A stretch of DNA of 64,000 nt from Pseudopedobacter sp035496935 (lineage in GTDB: Bacteria > Bacteroidota > Bacteroidia > Sphingobacteriales > Sphingobacteriaceae): assembly GCA_035496935.1 (NCBI GenBank), contig DATJED010000023.1, positions 1-64,000 of the forward strand. Reading direction: 5' to 3'. Shown here piece by piece: positions 18,312 to 27,015 of the stretch; within the stretch, counting starts at the first letter, position 1, and each line of letters opens with the position of its first letter. A program made the translations under genes and the position numbers. Below the pieces are notes generated by a model, which was given only the letters and a program-made list of their open reading frames with translations, did not search any database and was not told the DNA's origin.

Positions 18312-19832
18312 ATGTCCCCAAATATTCTTTTAGCCTTTATTATTGGTTACTTTCTGATCCTTATTTTTGTTGCTTTTTTAACTTCAAAAAAATCGTCAGA
18401 TAATTCGGCGTTTTTTATCGCCAACAGAAACTCGAGATGGTATCTGGTAGCTTTTGGGATGATTGGGACAGCCTTGAGCGGTGTTACTTTTATTTCTGTT
18501 CCGGGGCAGGTGGGTTCTTTGGCCGGGCACCAGTTCGAGTATTTTCAGTTTGTTTTAGGCAACGCCCTCGGCTTTATTGTAGTTGCCACGGTATTACTCC
18601 CGCTTTATTATCGTTTAAATTTAACTTCTATTTACGGCTATATTGAACAAAGATTAGGGATTGTTAGCTATAAAACCGCAGCCGGAATATTTTTAATGAG
18701 CCGGACAATTGGCTCTGCATTCCGTTTGTATTTAGTGGTAATTGTATTGCAGAAATTTATTTTTGATAGCTATGGCGTTCCGTTTTTCGCAACGGTATTA
18801 ATCTCGCTTACGCTGATTTGGCTTTATACTTTCAGAGGAGGTTTAAAGACCATCATCATTACCGATACCTTGCAAACCTCTTTTTTAGTGCTGTCCGTAA
18901 TTTTAACTATCTATTTCATCTGCGATAGCTTAAACTTAGGGGTTGTCGAAGCTTTTGAAACTATAAAGAACAGCGGTTATTCCAAAATATTTTTTATCGA
19001 TGATTTTATGAGTAACAGGTTTCATGTAAGCAAACAGTTGGTAGGAGGGATGTTTGTAACCATCGCTATGATTGGCCTAGACCAAGATTTGATGCAAAAA
19101 AACCTAAGCTGTAAAAACATTGGCGAAGCACAAAAAAACATGTTCACCTTTACCGGGATTTTTGTGATTATCAATCTGTTTTTTTTGAGTGTTGGCGCAT
19201 TGCTTTACGTTTATGCGCAAAAAAACGGAATTGCTATACCAACGGATGCTAACGGTGCGGTGCGTACCGATTTCCTTTTCCCAGAAATTGCTTTAAACCA
19301 CTTAACAGTTGTACCCGCGGTTGTTTTTATGCTGGGTTTAACGGCGGCGACTTTTGCTACAACAGATTCGGCATTAACTGCTTTAACTACTTCTTTTTGT
19401 GTTGATTTTTTAGGTTTCGATAAAAAAGCGGATGTAAATTCTAAAAAAAGCATCAACACTCGCCATTGGGTACATGTGGCGTTCTCTTTATTGATGTTTT
19501 TTACCGTGATATTGTTTAACGAGGTGAACAATAGAGCTGTTGTAGGTGCAATATTTACTGTTGCCTCTTACACTTACGGACCTTTGTTGGGACTTTATGC
19601 TTTTGGTTTAATAATGAAAACCCGTGGCGTTCACGACAAATTAGTGCCTATAATTTGTTTGCTTTCGCCCGCGGTCTGTTATTTTTTAAACTTACATTCG
19701 CAAACTTTTATGGCTGGCTATGTGTTTGATAATGAATTAATTTTAGTTAACGGCTTAATTACCTTCGTTGGTCTGTTATTAATTTCGAAAAAAAAACCAC
19801 AAATTGCTTTAACGAATAAGAACACAATATGA
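18312..19832 (+). CDS. Sodium:solute symporter (SSS family)
   Basis: 506 residues with about 13 predicted membrane helices. The family signature region (GTALSGVTFISVPGQVGSL) lies in helix 2, and a stretch GLTAATFATTDSALTALTTSFCVDFL corresponds to the Na2-site helix with Ser/Thr. The Na+ gradient drives uptake of a small organic solute. Some members carry sugars, others proline, pantothenate or nucleobases, and the substrate cannot be assigned here. It overlaps the following LOG-family gene by 4 bases (ATGA), indicating coupled translation. Confidence 0.9.
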   Translation: MSPNILLAFIIGYFLILIFVAFLTSKKSSDNSAFFIANRNSRWYLVAFGMIGTALSGVTFISVPGQVGSLAGHQFEYFQFVLGNALGFIVVATVLLPLYYRLNLTSIYGYIEQRLGIVSYKTAAGIFLMSRTIGSAFRLYLVVIVLQKFIFDSYGVPFFATVLISLTLIWLYTFRGGLKTIIITDTLQTSFLVLSVILTIYFICDSLNLGVVEAFETIKNSGYSKIFFIDDFMSNRFHVSKQLVGGMFVTIAMIGLDQDLMQKNLSCKNIGEAQKNMFTFTGIFVIINLFFLSVGALLYVYAQKNGIAIPTDANGAVRTDFLFPEIALNHLTVVPAVVFMLGLTAATFATTDSALTALTTSFCVDFLGFDKKADVNSKKSINTRHWVHVAFSLLMFFTVILFNEVNNRAVVGAIFTVASYTYGPLLGLYAFGLIMKTRGVHDKLVPIICLLSPAVCYFLNLHSQTFMAGYVFDNELILVNGLITFVGLLLISKKKPQIALTNKNTI

Positions 19833-20536
19833 TAAGTGACGATAAAATAAGAAGTGCATTTGAAAATAAAACATGGCAAGAGATTAAAGTAACCGACTCG
19901 TGGCAGATTTTTAAAATCATGGCAGAGTTTGTTGATGGTTTTGAAAAATTGGCTAAAATTGGTCCGTGTGTTTCTATTTTCGGGTCTGCCCGAACTAAAA
20001 ATGAAAACAAATATTACGAAACAGCTATGGAAATTGGCCGTAGATTAACCGAAAGAGGTTACGGCGTAATTACAGGTGGTGGCCCCGGAATAATGGAAGC
20101 CGGGAATAAAGGTGCTTACGAAGCTGGTGGTAAGTCTGTAGGCATTAATATTGAACTTCCTTTTGAGCAGTTCCATAACCGATATATTGACCGAGACAAA
20201 CTGTTGGATTTCGATTACTTTTTTGTTAGGAAGGTGATGTTTATGAAGTATTCGCAAGGGTATATAGTTTTGCCAGGCGGTTTTGGTACTATGGATGAGC
20301 TTTTTGAAGCAATGACTTTAATCCAAACCGGTAAAATTGCCCGTTTCCCAATAGTTTTGGTGGGCGTAGATTACTGGAAAGGTTTATTGGATTGGATTAA
20401 AAACACCATGTTGGAATCGGAAAAAAACATTAATGCAGAAGATTTGAATTTATTTAGGTTGGTTGATACCGCAGAAGAGGCAGCCGAACATATTTTTAGG
20501 TTCTACGAGAAATACGTATTGAAACCAAACTTCTAA
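19829..20536 (+). CDS. LOG-family (TIGR00730) Rossmann protein
   Basis: 235 residues. The sequence contains the two hallmarks of the family: TGGGPGIMEAGNKGA (near 83) and PGGFGTMDELFE (near 149). These proteins are often mislabelled lysine decarboxylases; characterised members hydrolyse the N-glycosidic bond of nucleoside 5'-monophosphates, including cytokinin ribotides. An N-terminal extension of about 40 residues precedes the Rossmann fold. It is translationally coupled to the SSS transporter, which raises the possibility of a nucleoside or nucleobase link (inference). It ends at a bidirectional terminator. Confidence 0.9.
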   Translation: MISDDKIRSAFENKTWQEIKVTDSWQIFKIMAEFVDGFEKLAKIGPCVSIFGSARTKNENKYYETAMEIGRRLTERGYGVITGGGPGIMEAGNKGAYEAGGKSVGINIELPFEQFHNRYIDRDKLLDFDYFFVRKVMFMKYSQGYIVLPGGFGTMDELFEAMTLIQTGKIARFPIVLVGVDYWKGLLDWIKNTMLESEKNINAEDLNLFRLVDTAEEAAEHIFRFYEKYVLKPNF

Positions 20537-20540
20537 GAAT

Positions 20541-20568
20541 AAAAACCGGATTTACTCCGGTTTTTTTA
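20541..20568. terminator. Bidirectional rho-independent terminator
   Basis: AAAAACCGGA (20541-20550), loop TTTAC, TCCGGTTTTT (20556-20565): a 10-bp stem with a T run on one side and an A run on the other, between convergent genes. The stop codon of the globin gene lies in the loop region, so the terminator overlaps its 3' end. Confidence 0.85.
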
Positions 20569-20947
20569 TGTTTGGTAGATTGCTGATTTTATAAAACATT
20601 AAATCGGCAACTGTTTTGGCCCTGCTTTTTGCCAGCTCGGCTATTTTCCCTTCAAAATATTGGTTCACTGTTTCGTTAAACAGGAATAACCAAGTTTCAA
20701 AATGTTCTTCTGCTAAAGCAATTTTATCGTTCAGTTTAAAATGAACATCAATTACGTAACCTTTATAATCCATTGTCCCCAATAAATTAGAACTCCAAAA
20801 GCGATACATAATAGGCAAATGTTTTTCCCAATTTACTTTCGCAACGTTGTTAAAAATATAACCCAAGGCTTCATTGGCGTTTATCTTATCGTAAAACCTA
20901 TCAACTAATAATTTTATATCATCTTCGGTGCAAATGTCTGCTTTCAT
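20552..20947 (-). CDS. Group III truncated haemoglobin
   Basis: 131 residues, the right size for a 2-on-2 globin. Visible features are the helix-B/E region (LVDRFYDKINANEALGYIF), WEKHLPIMYRFW, and the proximal helix F with AEEHFETWLFLF, where the His is the expected haem ligand. Group III globins are cytoplasmic O2/NO-binding or peroxide-handling proteins of uncertain role. Its start overlaps the stop of the retropepsin-like gene by one base (TAATG), so the two are co-translated. Confidence 0.9.
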   Translation of the reverse strand: MKADICTEDDIKLLVDRFYDKINANEALGYIFNNVAKVNWEKHLPIMYRFWSSNLLGTMDYKGYVIDVHFKLNDKIALAEEHFETWLFLFNETVNQYFEGKIAELAKSRAKTVADLMFYKISNLPNIKKPE

Positions 20948-21405
20948 TAGCTTGATATTTTCGGGTCGAGAAAACTAGGCCTTAAAGTTAAAATCAGTTT
21001 TTTATAATCGATGATAGCGCTGTAGTCTTTCAAAATGTCGCCACCCAAAACACCTATCACCGGCGGTAAATCCAGCTTACTATAAGCAAATTTTATGGCA
21101 GATAAATCAAAAACTGGAGCTTCATAATCTTTAATAACCAAATCGCCCAACTGAAGTTCTGGACAGATTACGTAATAACGTTCCATGGTAGTTGTACCCA
21201 AGCCAATTGCATGATGATCTGGCATATGTACTATTTGATTTTCTGGTGCTAAACCAGAAATAATCTCCATATCAAACGCACTTTTTGAAGCGCCTGTATC
21301 TAAAACCGCATTAAAAATTTGCCCAAAAACAACAACTTCCACCAAAAGGTGGAAGCCGTCGCCTTGTAAGTCTACTAACTCCAGGGGTAAATTATATTTT
21401 ATCAT
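20947..21405 (-). CDS. Retropepsin-like aspartic protease domain protein
   Basis: 152 residues with one aspartic-protease half: AVLDTGASKSAFD (catalytic DTG near residue 38) and a flap-like stretch, then the hydrophobic VIGVLGGDIL late in the protein. As in retroviral and DdI-type proteases, one chain provides one Asp and activity would need a homodimer. There is no signal peptide, so it is probably cytoplasmic. It shares an operon with the truncated globin. Substrate and activity are unknown; some single-domain bacterial members are only inferred proteases. Confidence 0.85.
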   Translation of the reverse strand: MIKYNLPLELVDLQGDGFHLLVEVVVFGQIFNAVLDTGASKSAFDMEIISGLAPENQIVHMPDHHAIGLGTTTMERYYVICPELQLGDLVIKDYEAPVFDLSAIKFAYSKLDLPPVIGVLGGDILKDYSAIIDYKKLILTLRPSFLDPKISS

Positions 21406-21410
21406 TCTGA

Positions 21411-22349
21411 TTAAATCAGATTTGAATCCGTTAAAACATTATTCATTGCTCTAACTGCATCAGCACTTTTGTTAAACTGTGCTTGTTCTGCATCACTCAA
21501 TTTAAAATCAAGGATTTTTTCCCATCCGTTTTTACCTAAGATAACCGGAACAACCAAAGAGATGTCTTTTTGTCCGTATTCGCCATCCAAAGCAACACCG
21601 CAAGAAATAAATTTTTTCTCATCGCGTACAATCGACTCAACCATTGCAGCGGTTCCAGCACCGGGTGCAAACCAAGCAGACGTACCAATTAATTTAGTCA
21701 AAGTTGCACCGCCAACCATGGTTGCAGCAACCACTTTATCTTGTTGTTCTTTGCTTAATAATTGTGTTACGGGAATGCTATTCCAAGTAGCGTGGTTAAT
21801 CAAAGGAATCATGGTTGTATCGCCGTGACCACCGATAACAACGGCGTTTAAATCTGCCGGAGAGCAGTTTAATTCTTGACTTAAATAGTATTTGAAACGA
21901 GCAGAATCTAAAGCACCGCCCATACCAATAATTCTTTCTTTAGGTAAACCAGAAGTTTTTAAAGTTAAATAGTTCATGGTATCCATTGGGTTTGAAACCA
22001 CAATAATGATGGTGTTTGGAGAATATTTCAACACGTTTTCAGTTACCGATTTAACGATCCCAGCATTTGTGCCAATTAATTCTTCGCGGGTCATTCCTGG
22101 TTTACGCGGCAAGCCAGAAGTTATTACAACCACTTCAGAATCCGCAGTTGCGGCGTAATCGTTAGTAACCCCTTTAATTTTTGTATCGAAGCCGTTATAA
22201 GCGGCGGTTTGCATCATATCAATGGCTTTACCCTCTGCAAAACCTTCTTTGATGTCCAATAACACTAATTCTTCTGATAGTTCTCTTCTTGAGATGTTAT
22301 CAGCACAGGATGCTCCAACGGCGCCCGCTCCAATTACGGAAATTTTCAT
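21411..22349 (-). CDS. mdh: Malate dehydrogenase
   Basis: 312 residues of the LDH-like MDH type. It has the NAD site GAGAVGASCADN, Asp after strand 2 (LLDIKEG) favouring NAD, the substrate loop with GLPRKPGMTREEL (Arg pair), NPMDTMNYLT and catalytic GGHGDTTMIP (His). It interconverts malate and oxaloacetate in the TCA cycle in the cytoplasm. The upstream region contains a short-period low-complexity tract (22454-22498). Confidence 0.95.
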   Translation of the reverse strand: MKISVIGAGAVGASCADNISRRELSEELVLLDIKEGFAEGKAIDMMQTAAYNGFDTKIKGVTNDYAATADSEVVVITSGLPRKPGMTREELIGTNAGIVKSVTENVLKYSPNTIIIVVSNPMDTMNYLTLKTSGLPKERIIGMGGALDSARFKYYLSQELNCSPADLNAVVIGGHGDTTMIPLINHATWNSIPVTQLLSKEQQDKVVAATMVGGATLTKLIGTSAWFAPGAGTAAMVESIVRDEKKFISCGVALDGEYGQKDISLVVPVILGKNGWEKILDFKLSDAEQAQFNKSADAVRAMNNVLTDSNLI

Positions 22350-22453
22350 GATTTATTATGATTTTATGTTGTTGATTAAATAATGCGCACAAGTTAAGTA
22401 CTAATTTTTTAAATCTAAAGCCGTTTTTGAGATAGGCGTAAGATATGATATTT

Positions 22454-22498
22454 GAGACACAAGACGTAAGACACGAGACATAAGAATCAAGACAATAG
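22454..22498. repeat. Short-period low-complexity tract
   Basis: About 45 bases of imperfect repeats of a 9-10 base GACRYAAGA-type unit between mdh and hscA. It codes for nothing evident. It belongs to a set of seven such tracts in the window, each with its own unit. Confidence 0.7.
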
Positions 22499-22560
22499 AT
22501 TCACTCCTTCAATATTATAACCGATGACATTTTTATAACACGCAATCTATCAAAACATCT

Positions 22561-22568
22561 TACATTTG
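22561..22568 (+). promoter_or_regulatory. Bacteroidota-type -7 element before hscA
   Basis: TACATTTG fits the TAnnTTTG -7 consensus of the Bacteroidota primary sigma factor. It lies 16 bases before the hscA ATG. The -33 TTTG box is not clear (TTTTAT in its place), so the call rests on one element and the position. Confidence 0.5.
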
Positions 22569-22584
22569 TTTGCAAGTTAAAATT

Positions 22585-24423
22585 ATGGCAAAAGTTTCGA
22601 TAAATCTGGCGACAGGTTCTATACAAAAAGAAGATATAATTGTAGGGATTGATTTAGGGACCACAAATTCTTTGGTGGCTTTTATTGATCCGGATAATAA
22701 CGCAAAAGTAATTAACGATACCGGAAAAGGCGTTTTGGTGCCATCTGTTGTTCATTTTAGTGATACTGGAGAAGTTTTGGTTGGTGATGAAGCCAGGCAA
22801 TTTTTAATAGCGGATCCGCAAAACACCATTTTTTCTGTAAAACGACTTTTAGGGCGTTCTTACCATGATTTGCAATCGCATAAAGATTATTTTTCTTACA
22901 AAATCATTGACGATGCAAACGATGAAAGTCTGGTTAAAATAAAAGTTGGCGACACTTTTTACACGCCCATCGAGCTTTCTGCATTGATATTAAAAGAATT
23001 AAAGGCTCGGGCCGAACATGCTTTAAAAACAAATGTCAACCGGGCAGTAATCACCGTTCCGGCTTATTTTAACGATTCACAACGCCAAGCCACTCGTGAT
23101 GCCGGTAAATTAGCAGGTTTAGATGTTTTACGTATTGTAAACGAGCCAACTGCCGCTTCCTTAGCTTACGGAATCGGGTTAAACCCTGATGAACAAAAAA
23201 CCATTGCAGTTTACGATTTAGGAGGAGGAACTTTTGATGTTTCGATCCTGAAAATTGAGAATGGAATTTTCGAAGTTCTGGCAACTCACGGAAATACTTT
23301 TTTAGGTGGCGATGATTTTGACCGGGCAATTGTAGATTACTGGATCAAGCAGAATAACTTATCCGGAGAAATCCCGATGCAGGAACTTCGTTTAAAAGCC
23401 GAAGAAGCAAAAAAAGCGCTAGCGCATCAGAGCTTATTTAATGAAAAAATCGGTGATATTTTTTGCACCATCGATAAACAAACCTTTGAAAATTTAATCA
23501 ACGATAAAGTACAGGAAACTATTTCGGCCTGCAAAAATGCCTTAAATGATGCTAATTTAAAAGTTGCCGATATTGACGAGGTAATTATGGTCGGCGGTTC
23601 AACCCGTACGGCTTTGGTTAAAAAACAAGTTTCAGAATTTTTCGGGAAAACTGTTAATGATACCATCAATCCGGATGAAGTAGTTGCTCTAGGCGCTGCT
23701 CTACAAGCTGATGTTTTATCTGGCAACAGAAAAGATATTTTGTTGTTGGATGTTACGCCACTTTCTTTAGGAATAGAAACTATGGGTGGTTTAATGGATA
23801 CTATAATTCCGAGAAATTCAAAAGTTCCTACAAAAGCCGGTCGACAATATACAACCTCAATTGACGGACAGGTAAACATGAAAATTGCGGTTTACCAAGG
23901 CGAAAGAGATTTGGTGAAAGAGAACCGTAAACTGGCCGAATTTGAACTGAAAGGAATCCCTTCTATGCCGGCGGGTTTGCCAAAGGTGGATATTAATTTT
24001 TTGCTAAATGCCGATGGAATTTTAAGAATCCAGGCGGTAGAGTTGCGCTCTGGCGTAAAACAGGAAGTTGACGTAAAACCAACTTACGGTTTAAAAGACG
24101 AAGAAGTGGAGCAAATGCTTTTAGATGCAGTAACCCATGCCAAAGATGATGTTGCGCAACGCATGGTAGTTGAAGCCAAAACCGAAGGCGAGCAGATGGT
24201 GTACACCGTTGAAAGATTTTTACAGAAAAATTCCAGCTTTTTAAATGATGAAGAAACTGTAAAAACAAAGGAATTGGTTGCTAATCTAAAACTGGCTATA
24301 CAAAACGCTAATAAGGACGAAATTTTATCCGCTGTGGATGCTTTAAATGAATACACCCGCCCTTTTGCAGAACGTTTAATGGACGAAGCGGTTTCGCAAG
24401 CGATGAAAGGGAAAAACATATAA
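22585..24423 (+). CDS. hscA: Hsp70-type chaperone, HscA-like
   Basis: 612 residues from ATG 22585; a TTG five codons upstream is in frame but less likely. It has the Hsp70 ATPase domain (VGIDLGTTNSLVA, AVYDLGGGTFDVSIL, MVGGSTRTALV), the linker (DILLLDVTPLSLGIE) and a substrate-binding domain with a shortened C-terminal lid. The protein lacks the long acidic DnaK tail and has an N-terminal extension before VGID, as in the iron-sulphur assembly chaperone HscA. HscB, ferredoxin and isc genes are not in the window, so the Fe-S role is inferred from the family. A hairpin terminator follows. Confidence 0.88.
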   Translation: MAKVSINLATGSIQKEDIIVGIDLGTTNSLVAFIDPDNNAKVINDTGKGVLVPSVVHFSDTGEVLVGDEARQFLIADPQNTIFSVKRLLGRSYHDLQSHKDYFSYKIIDDANDESLVKIKVGDTFYTPIELSALILKELKARAEHALKTNVNRAVITVPAYFNDSQRQATRDAGKLAGLDVLRIVNEPTAASLAYGIGLNPDEQKTIAVYDLGGGTFDVSILKIENGIFEVLATHGNTFLGGDDFDRAIVDYWIKQNNLSGEIPMQELRLKAEEAKKALAHQSLFNEKIGDIFCTIDKQTFENLINDKVQETISACKNALNDANLKVADIDEVIMVGGSTRTALVKKQVSEFFGKTVNDTINPDEVVALGAALQADVLSGNRKDILLLDVTPLSLGIETMGGLMDTIIPRNSKVPTKAGRQYTTSIDGQVNMKIAVYQGERDLVKENRKLAEFELKGIPSMPAGLPKVDINFLLNADGILRIQAVELRSGVKQEVDVKPTYGLKDEEVEQMLLDAVTHAKDDVAQRMVVEAKTEGEQMVYTVERFLQKNSSFLNDEETVKTKELVANLKLAIQNANKDEILSAVDALNEYTRPFAERLMDEAVSQAMKGKNI

Positions 24424-24427
24424 AAAA

Positions 24428-24460
24428 TCCCGCTAGTTTTAATAGCGGGACGGCTGTTTT
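24428..24460 (+). terminator. Terminator after hscA
   Basis: TCCCGCTA (24428-24435) pairs with TAGCGGGA (24443-24450) across a 7-base loop and is followed by a short T run at 24456-24460. It lies just after the hscA stop and faces the convergent small gene. Confidence 0.6.
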
Positions 24461-24476
24461 TCATAGGTAAATATTT

Positions 24477-24770
24477 CTATTTCAAATTATCGATGGCTTC
24501 TTGTGCTCTTAATCCCTCAATGTTATTTTTGCCCTCAAATTTATTTTTAACTTCTTCAAAGTTTTCTAAAACAGCGGCAATAGAATCTAAAATTTCGGAT
24601 GCGTTTTGGTGCATATCACCCAATTTATCTTCTAATTTTTTATCGTTGAGTTCTATATTATCAACTTCTATCTTTCCGATTTTTTGGATTACCGCAGTTT
24701 GGCTATTTTTCAAATCTTCCAGTTCCCTGCTTATTTTCTCCATCAAATCAAACTTTTTTAGCTTATCCAT
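24477..24770 (-). CDS. Small coiled-coil protein of unknown function
   Basis: 97 residues, strongly charged and rich in Lys/Glu/Asp/Asn with heptad-like spacing of Leu/Ile across nearly the whole length (KISRELEDLKNSQ, LGDMHQNASEILDSIAAVLENF). It has no signal peptide, no membrane segment and no cysteine. I recognise no family. The opposite strand has an overlapping Ser/Phe-rich frame that looks like a shadow. A role in self-association or binding a partner is all the sequence suggests. Confidence 0.6.
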   Translation of the reverse strand: MDKLKKFDLMEKISRELEDLKNSQTAVIQKIGKIEVDNIELNDKKLEDKLGDMHQNASEILDSIAAVLENFEEVKNKFEGKNNIEGLRAQEAIDNLK

Positions 24771-24841
24771 AACTTTTAAATTTGGTTTCGAAATAGATTA
24801 ACCACTAATGATGCCAAAAAACTAAACTCCAAAAATAAGTT

Positions 24842-25327
24842 TCAGGGTTTATACCTACCAAAAGCTAAGGTCTGGCATAAAAATTCAAATTTCCAGTAGC
24901 CTTTAACTTCCATTTGGTTATCGTCATTAAAATAAACTACAGAACTCCAGTGCCGTCCGCTGCTTGGGTCATAAATTCTGCCCTTTTCCCAGCGATTCTT
25001 CTCGGTATTATAACTTAGGCCATCAAGTACATCCATCCCTAAAATCAAACGATTTCTTAATGATTTATTTGGGTTATGGACGTCTAATCTTTTTTTCATA
25101 GGTCTGTTTAAATCATCGGTGTCATTAAACCACAACACCTTAGCTTTAAATTGGTTAGAGATTTTATAAACCTCAATAATTACATTTTCTTCGGTAGATA
25201 TCCATTTTCCTAAAATATCGTTCTCGGCCTGAAAGCAAATTGCTTGCGTTGGCATTATGAACATAAAACAAATAAAGAAAACTCTAAACGGTAGCTGCAT
25301 GTAATACGATTTCCTTAAAGAAAGCAA
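24842..25327 (-). CDS. DUF2147 family secreted protein
   Basis: 161 residues; an alternative start at 25300 also gives a signal peptide, cleaved near QAICFQ. The mature part follows the DUF2147 pattern: LGKWISTEENVIIEVYK, ILGMDVLDGL, WEKGRIYDPSSGRHWSSVV, and a final VKGYW...GRYKP. The family forms lipocalin-like small barrels in the periplasm or outer membrane, with no defined activity. Its start is close to the divergent CsaA-like gene, so the two may share a promoter region. Confidence 0.82.
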   Translation of the reverse strand: MLSLRKSYYMQLPFRVFFICFMFIMPTQAICFQAENDILGKWISTEENVIIEVYKISNQFKAKVLWFNDTDDLNRPMKKRLDVHNPNKSLRNRLILGMDVLDGLSYNTEKNRWEKGRIYDPSSGRHWSSVVYFNDDNQMEVKGYWKFEFLCQTLAFGRYKP

Positions 25328-25355
25328 TTATCCTGCTAATTATTACTTTAGTGCT

Positions 25356-25685
25356 ATGAATATTTATGAAGCGTTTGAAAAATTAGACATTAGAACTGGC
25401 ACCATCATTAAAGCGGAGGTTTTTAAAGAAGTTAAAAAACCGGCCTATAAAATATGGATAGATTTTGGTGATTTAGGAATAAAAAAGACGTCGGCACAAC
25501 TCACCGTACTTTATAAACCCGAAGATTTAATAAGTAAACAAATAATCGCCATTGTGAATTTTGAGCCTAAACAAATTGCCAATTTTATGAGTGAGTGTTT
25601 AATATTGGGCGCCGTTGGAGAAGAAAACAGCGTGACCATATTAACTACGGATAAGCAGGTTAAAAACGGATTGAAAATTTCATGA
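25356..25685 (+). CDS. csaA: CsaA-like tRNA-binding protein
   Basis: 109 residues forming a stand-alone tRNA-binding (EMAP/OB-fold) domain: LDIRTGTIIKAE, KPAYKIWIDFGDLGIKKTSAQLT, and IANFMSECLILGAV. Such proteins bind tRNA or act as chaperones as dimers; the size and motif order match CsaA. It has no transmembrane region. A small membrane-protein gene follows on the other strand. Confidence 0.92.
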   Translation: MNIYEAFEKLDIRTGTIIKAEVFKEVKKPAYKIWIDFGDLGIKKTSAQLTVLYKPEDLISKQIIAIVNFEPKQIANFMSECLILGAVGEENSVTILTTDKQVKNGLKIS

Positions 25686-25695
25686 CATCCTGAAT

Positions 25696-25875
25696 TTAAC
25701 TTTTGGAATTCTTTTTATAACTGTTAATGAGCCAGCGTACGAAATCCATATTTAAAGCTAAATACACCACCAAAACTATTAGGATTCCTTTGACTTTACC
25801 GAAACGTAAACCCAACAAAATTAAAAAAACTAAAGTAATGATGTGGCGGTAAATATAAAACTTTACTGGTTTCAA
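25696..25875 (-). CDS. Small membrane protein with non-ATG start
   Basis: A 59-residue frame from TTG 25875. It carries two hydrophobic stretches (HIITLVFLILLGLRF and GILIVLVVYLALNMDFVRWLI) with Lys/Arg-rich ends, which suits a small membrane protein. There is no ATG in frame upstream; the frame is open to a TAA four codons beyond an ATT codon at 25884-25886. ATT or TTG could be the start, or an ATG may have been lost. No family is recognised. It lies between convergent genes in an otherwise empty interval, and the length and composition argue against chance. Confidence 0.55.
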   Translation of the reverse strand: MKPVKFYIYRHIITLVFLILLGLRFGKVKGILIVLVVYLALNMDFVRWLINSYKKNSKS

Positions 25876-25926
25876 ATTGGCATATTTAATGGTCGCTTAA
25901 CTTACAGATATAAAAACGGAATACAT

Positions 25927-27015
25927 TTAAACTGACGGTTCTTGCTGACTTAAACAATGGAAACTGCCTAACCCCCAGATTATATCCGTTGAATCTATAC
26001 CAACGGTTTCTCTATCCGGAAAGCATTTTGCGATGATTTCTAAAGCTATTTTATCTTTATCGCAACGGTAAGTAGGTACAATTACATGCGCATTGCTGAT
26101 GTAAAAATTAGCATAGGATGCCGGTAACCGGGTATCTTCATAAATTACAGCATCGGGCATTGGCAATTCTATGATATTTAAAGCTTCGCCATTGAGCAAG
26201 CGCATGGCTTTTAGTTCTGCAAGGTTTGTTTGAAGCAGTTCATAGTTTTCATCCTCCGGATTGTCTTCAACCACCGTTAAAACCGTGTTATGGTTTACAA
26301 AACGAACTGTATCATCGATATGCCCGTCGGTATCATCGCCAACGATACCATCGCTTACCCAAAGCACCTGTTGTTGGCCATAATAATCCTTCAAATATTG
26401 TTCTACCTGTTGCTGGCTTAACTGCGGATTTCTGTTTTTATTGAGTAAACAGCTTTTTGATGTTAAAATAGTTCCAGCTCCGTTAAACTCTACGGAACCG
26501 CCTTCCATAATAATCCCCGGATGATAAACCGGAATATTAAAATGCGCACCAATGCGGGTTGGAATCACATCATCTAAATCAAAAGGTGGATATTTACCGC
26601 CCCAGGCGTTAAAATCCCAATCTACAATCACTTTTCTTTGTTCCGCATTCGGATTTACCAGAAAAGCTGGACCATGGTCTCGGCACCAAGCATCGTTGCT
26701 TGGATTAAAATAAAATTCAACTTTACTTAAATCAGTCCCAGCTTCATCAATATATTTTAAAGCGAAAGTCTTCATTTCCTCGTCACGGACATTAATCCGC
26801 ACTTTCTCCGAAAGTGAAAGGTATTTTATGAACTCGGCGTAACGCGGATATATTGCATCTATTTTTCCCGGCCAGCTTTCTTCTTTGTGGGGCCAAGTGA
26901 GCCAAGTAGCTTCGTGTTTTGCCCATTCTGGGGGGAATGTGTAGTGTTTAGGCGTCCGTTGTCTGTTGTCCGAAGTCCGAAGACTGGGCGTAGAACCTAA
27001 ATTGTGGGAATTCAT
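25927..27015 (-). CDS. aguA: Agmatine deiminase family protein
   Basis: 362 residues from ATG 27015, which overlaps the previous gene's TGA by 4 bases. The guanidine-deiminase fold is shown by TFPPEWAKHEATWLTWPH, WCRDHGPAF, a GGSVEFNG loop, DTDGHIDDTVRFV and the catalytic Cys near the C terminus in GSFHCLSQQEP. It converts agmatine to N-carbamoylputrescine, and the next step is encoded by the amidase at 27459-28331. About 20 residues at the N terminus are encoded by a GTCCG-rich low-complexity tract (26952-26989) and are unlikely to be ancestral. Family members normally begin close to the TFPPEW motif. Confidence 0.9.
   Translation of the reverse strand: MNSHNLGSTPSLRTSDNRQRTPKHYTFPPEWAKHEATWLTWPHKEESWPGKIDAIYPRYAEFIKYLSLSEKVRINVRDEEMKTFALKYIDEAGTDLSKVEFYFNPSNDAWCRDHGPAFLVNPNAEQRKVIVDWDFNAWGGKYPPFDLDDVIPTRIGAHFNIPVYHPGIIMEGGSVEFNGAGTILTSKSCLLNKNRNPQLSQQQVEQYLKDYYGQQQVLWVSDGIVGDDTDGHIDDTVRFVNHNTVLTVVEDNPEDENYELLQTNLAELKAMRLLNGEALNIIELPMPDAVIYEDTRLPASYANFYISNAHVIVPTYRCDKDKIALEIIAKCFPDRETVGIDSTDIIWGLGSFHCLSQQEPSV
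26952..26989. repeat. GTCCG/GTCTG low-complexity tract inside aguA
   Basis: Imperfect short repeats (GTCCGTTGTCTG, GTCCGAAGTCCGAAG) overlap the 5' end of aguA and supply its N-terminal extension. A second tract with the same GTCCG/CGGAC theme lies on the far side of the inserted four-helix-bundle gene at 27431-27455. Confidence 0.7.

Noticed and set aside
22454..22498. Tract considered as a CRISPR-like array
   Set aside because: Imperfect 9-10 base units without regular spacers; better described as a low-complexity tract.
23427..23879. 150-residue minus-strand frame inside hscA
   Set aside because: Antisense shadow of a clear Hsp70 gene; composition follows the opposite strand's codons and no domain is seen.
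24493..24801. 102-residue plus-strand frame antisense to the small coiled-coil gene
   Set aside because: Very rich in Ser and Phe, typical of the antisense of a Lys/Glu-rich helical protein; the minus strand is the better candidate.
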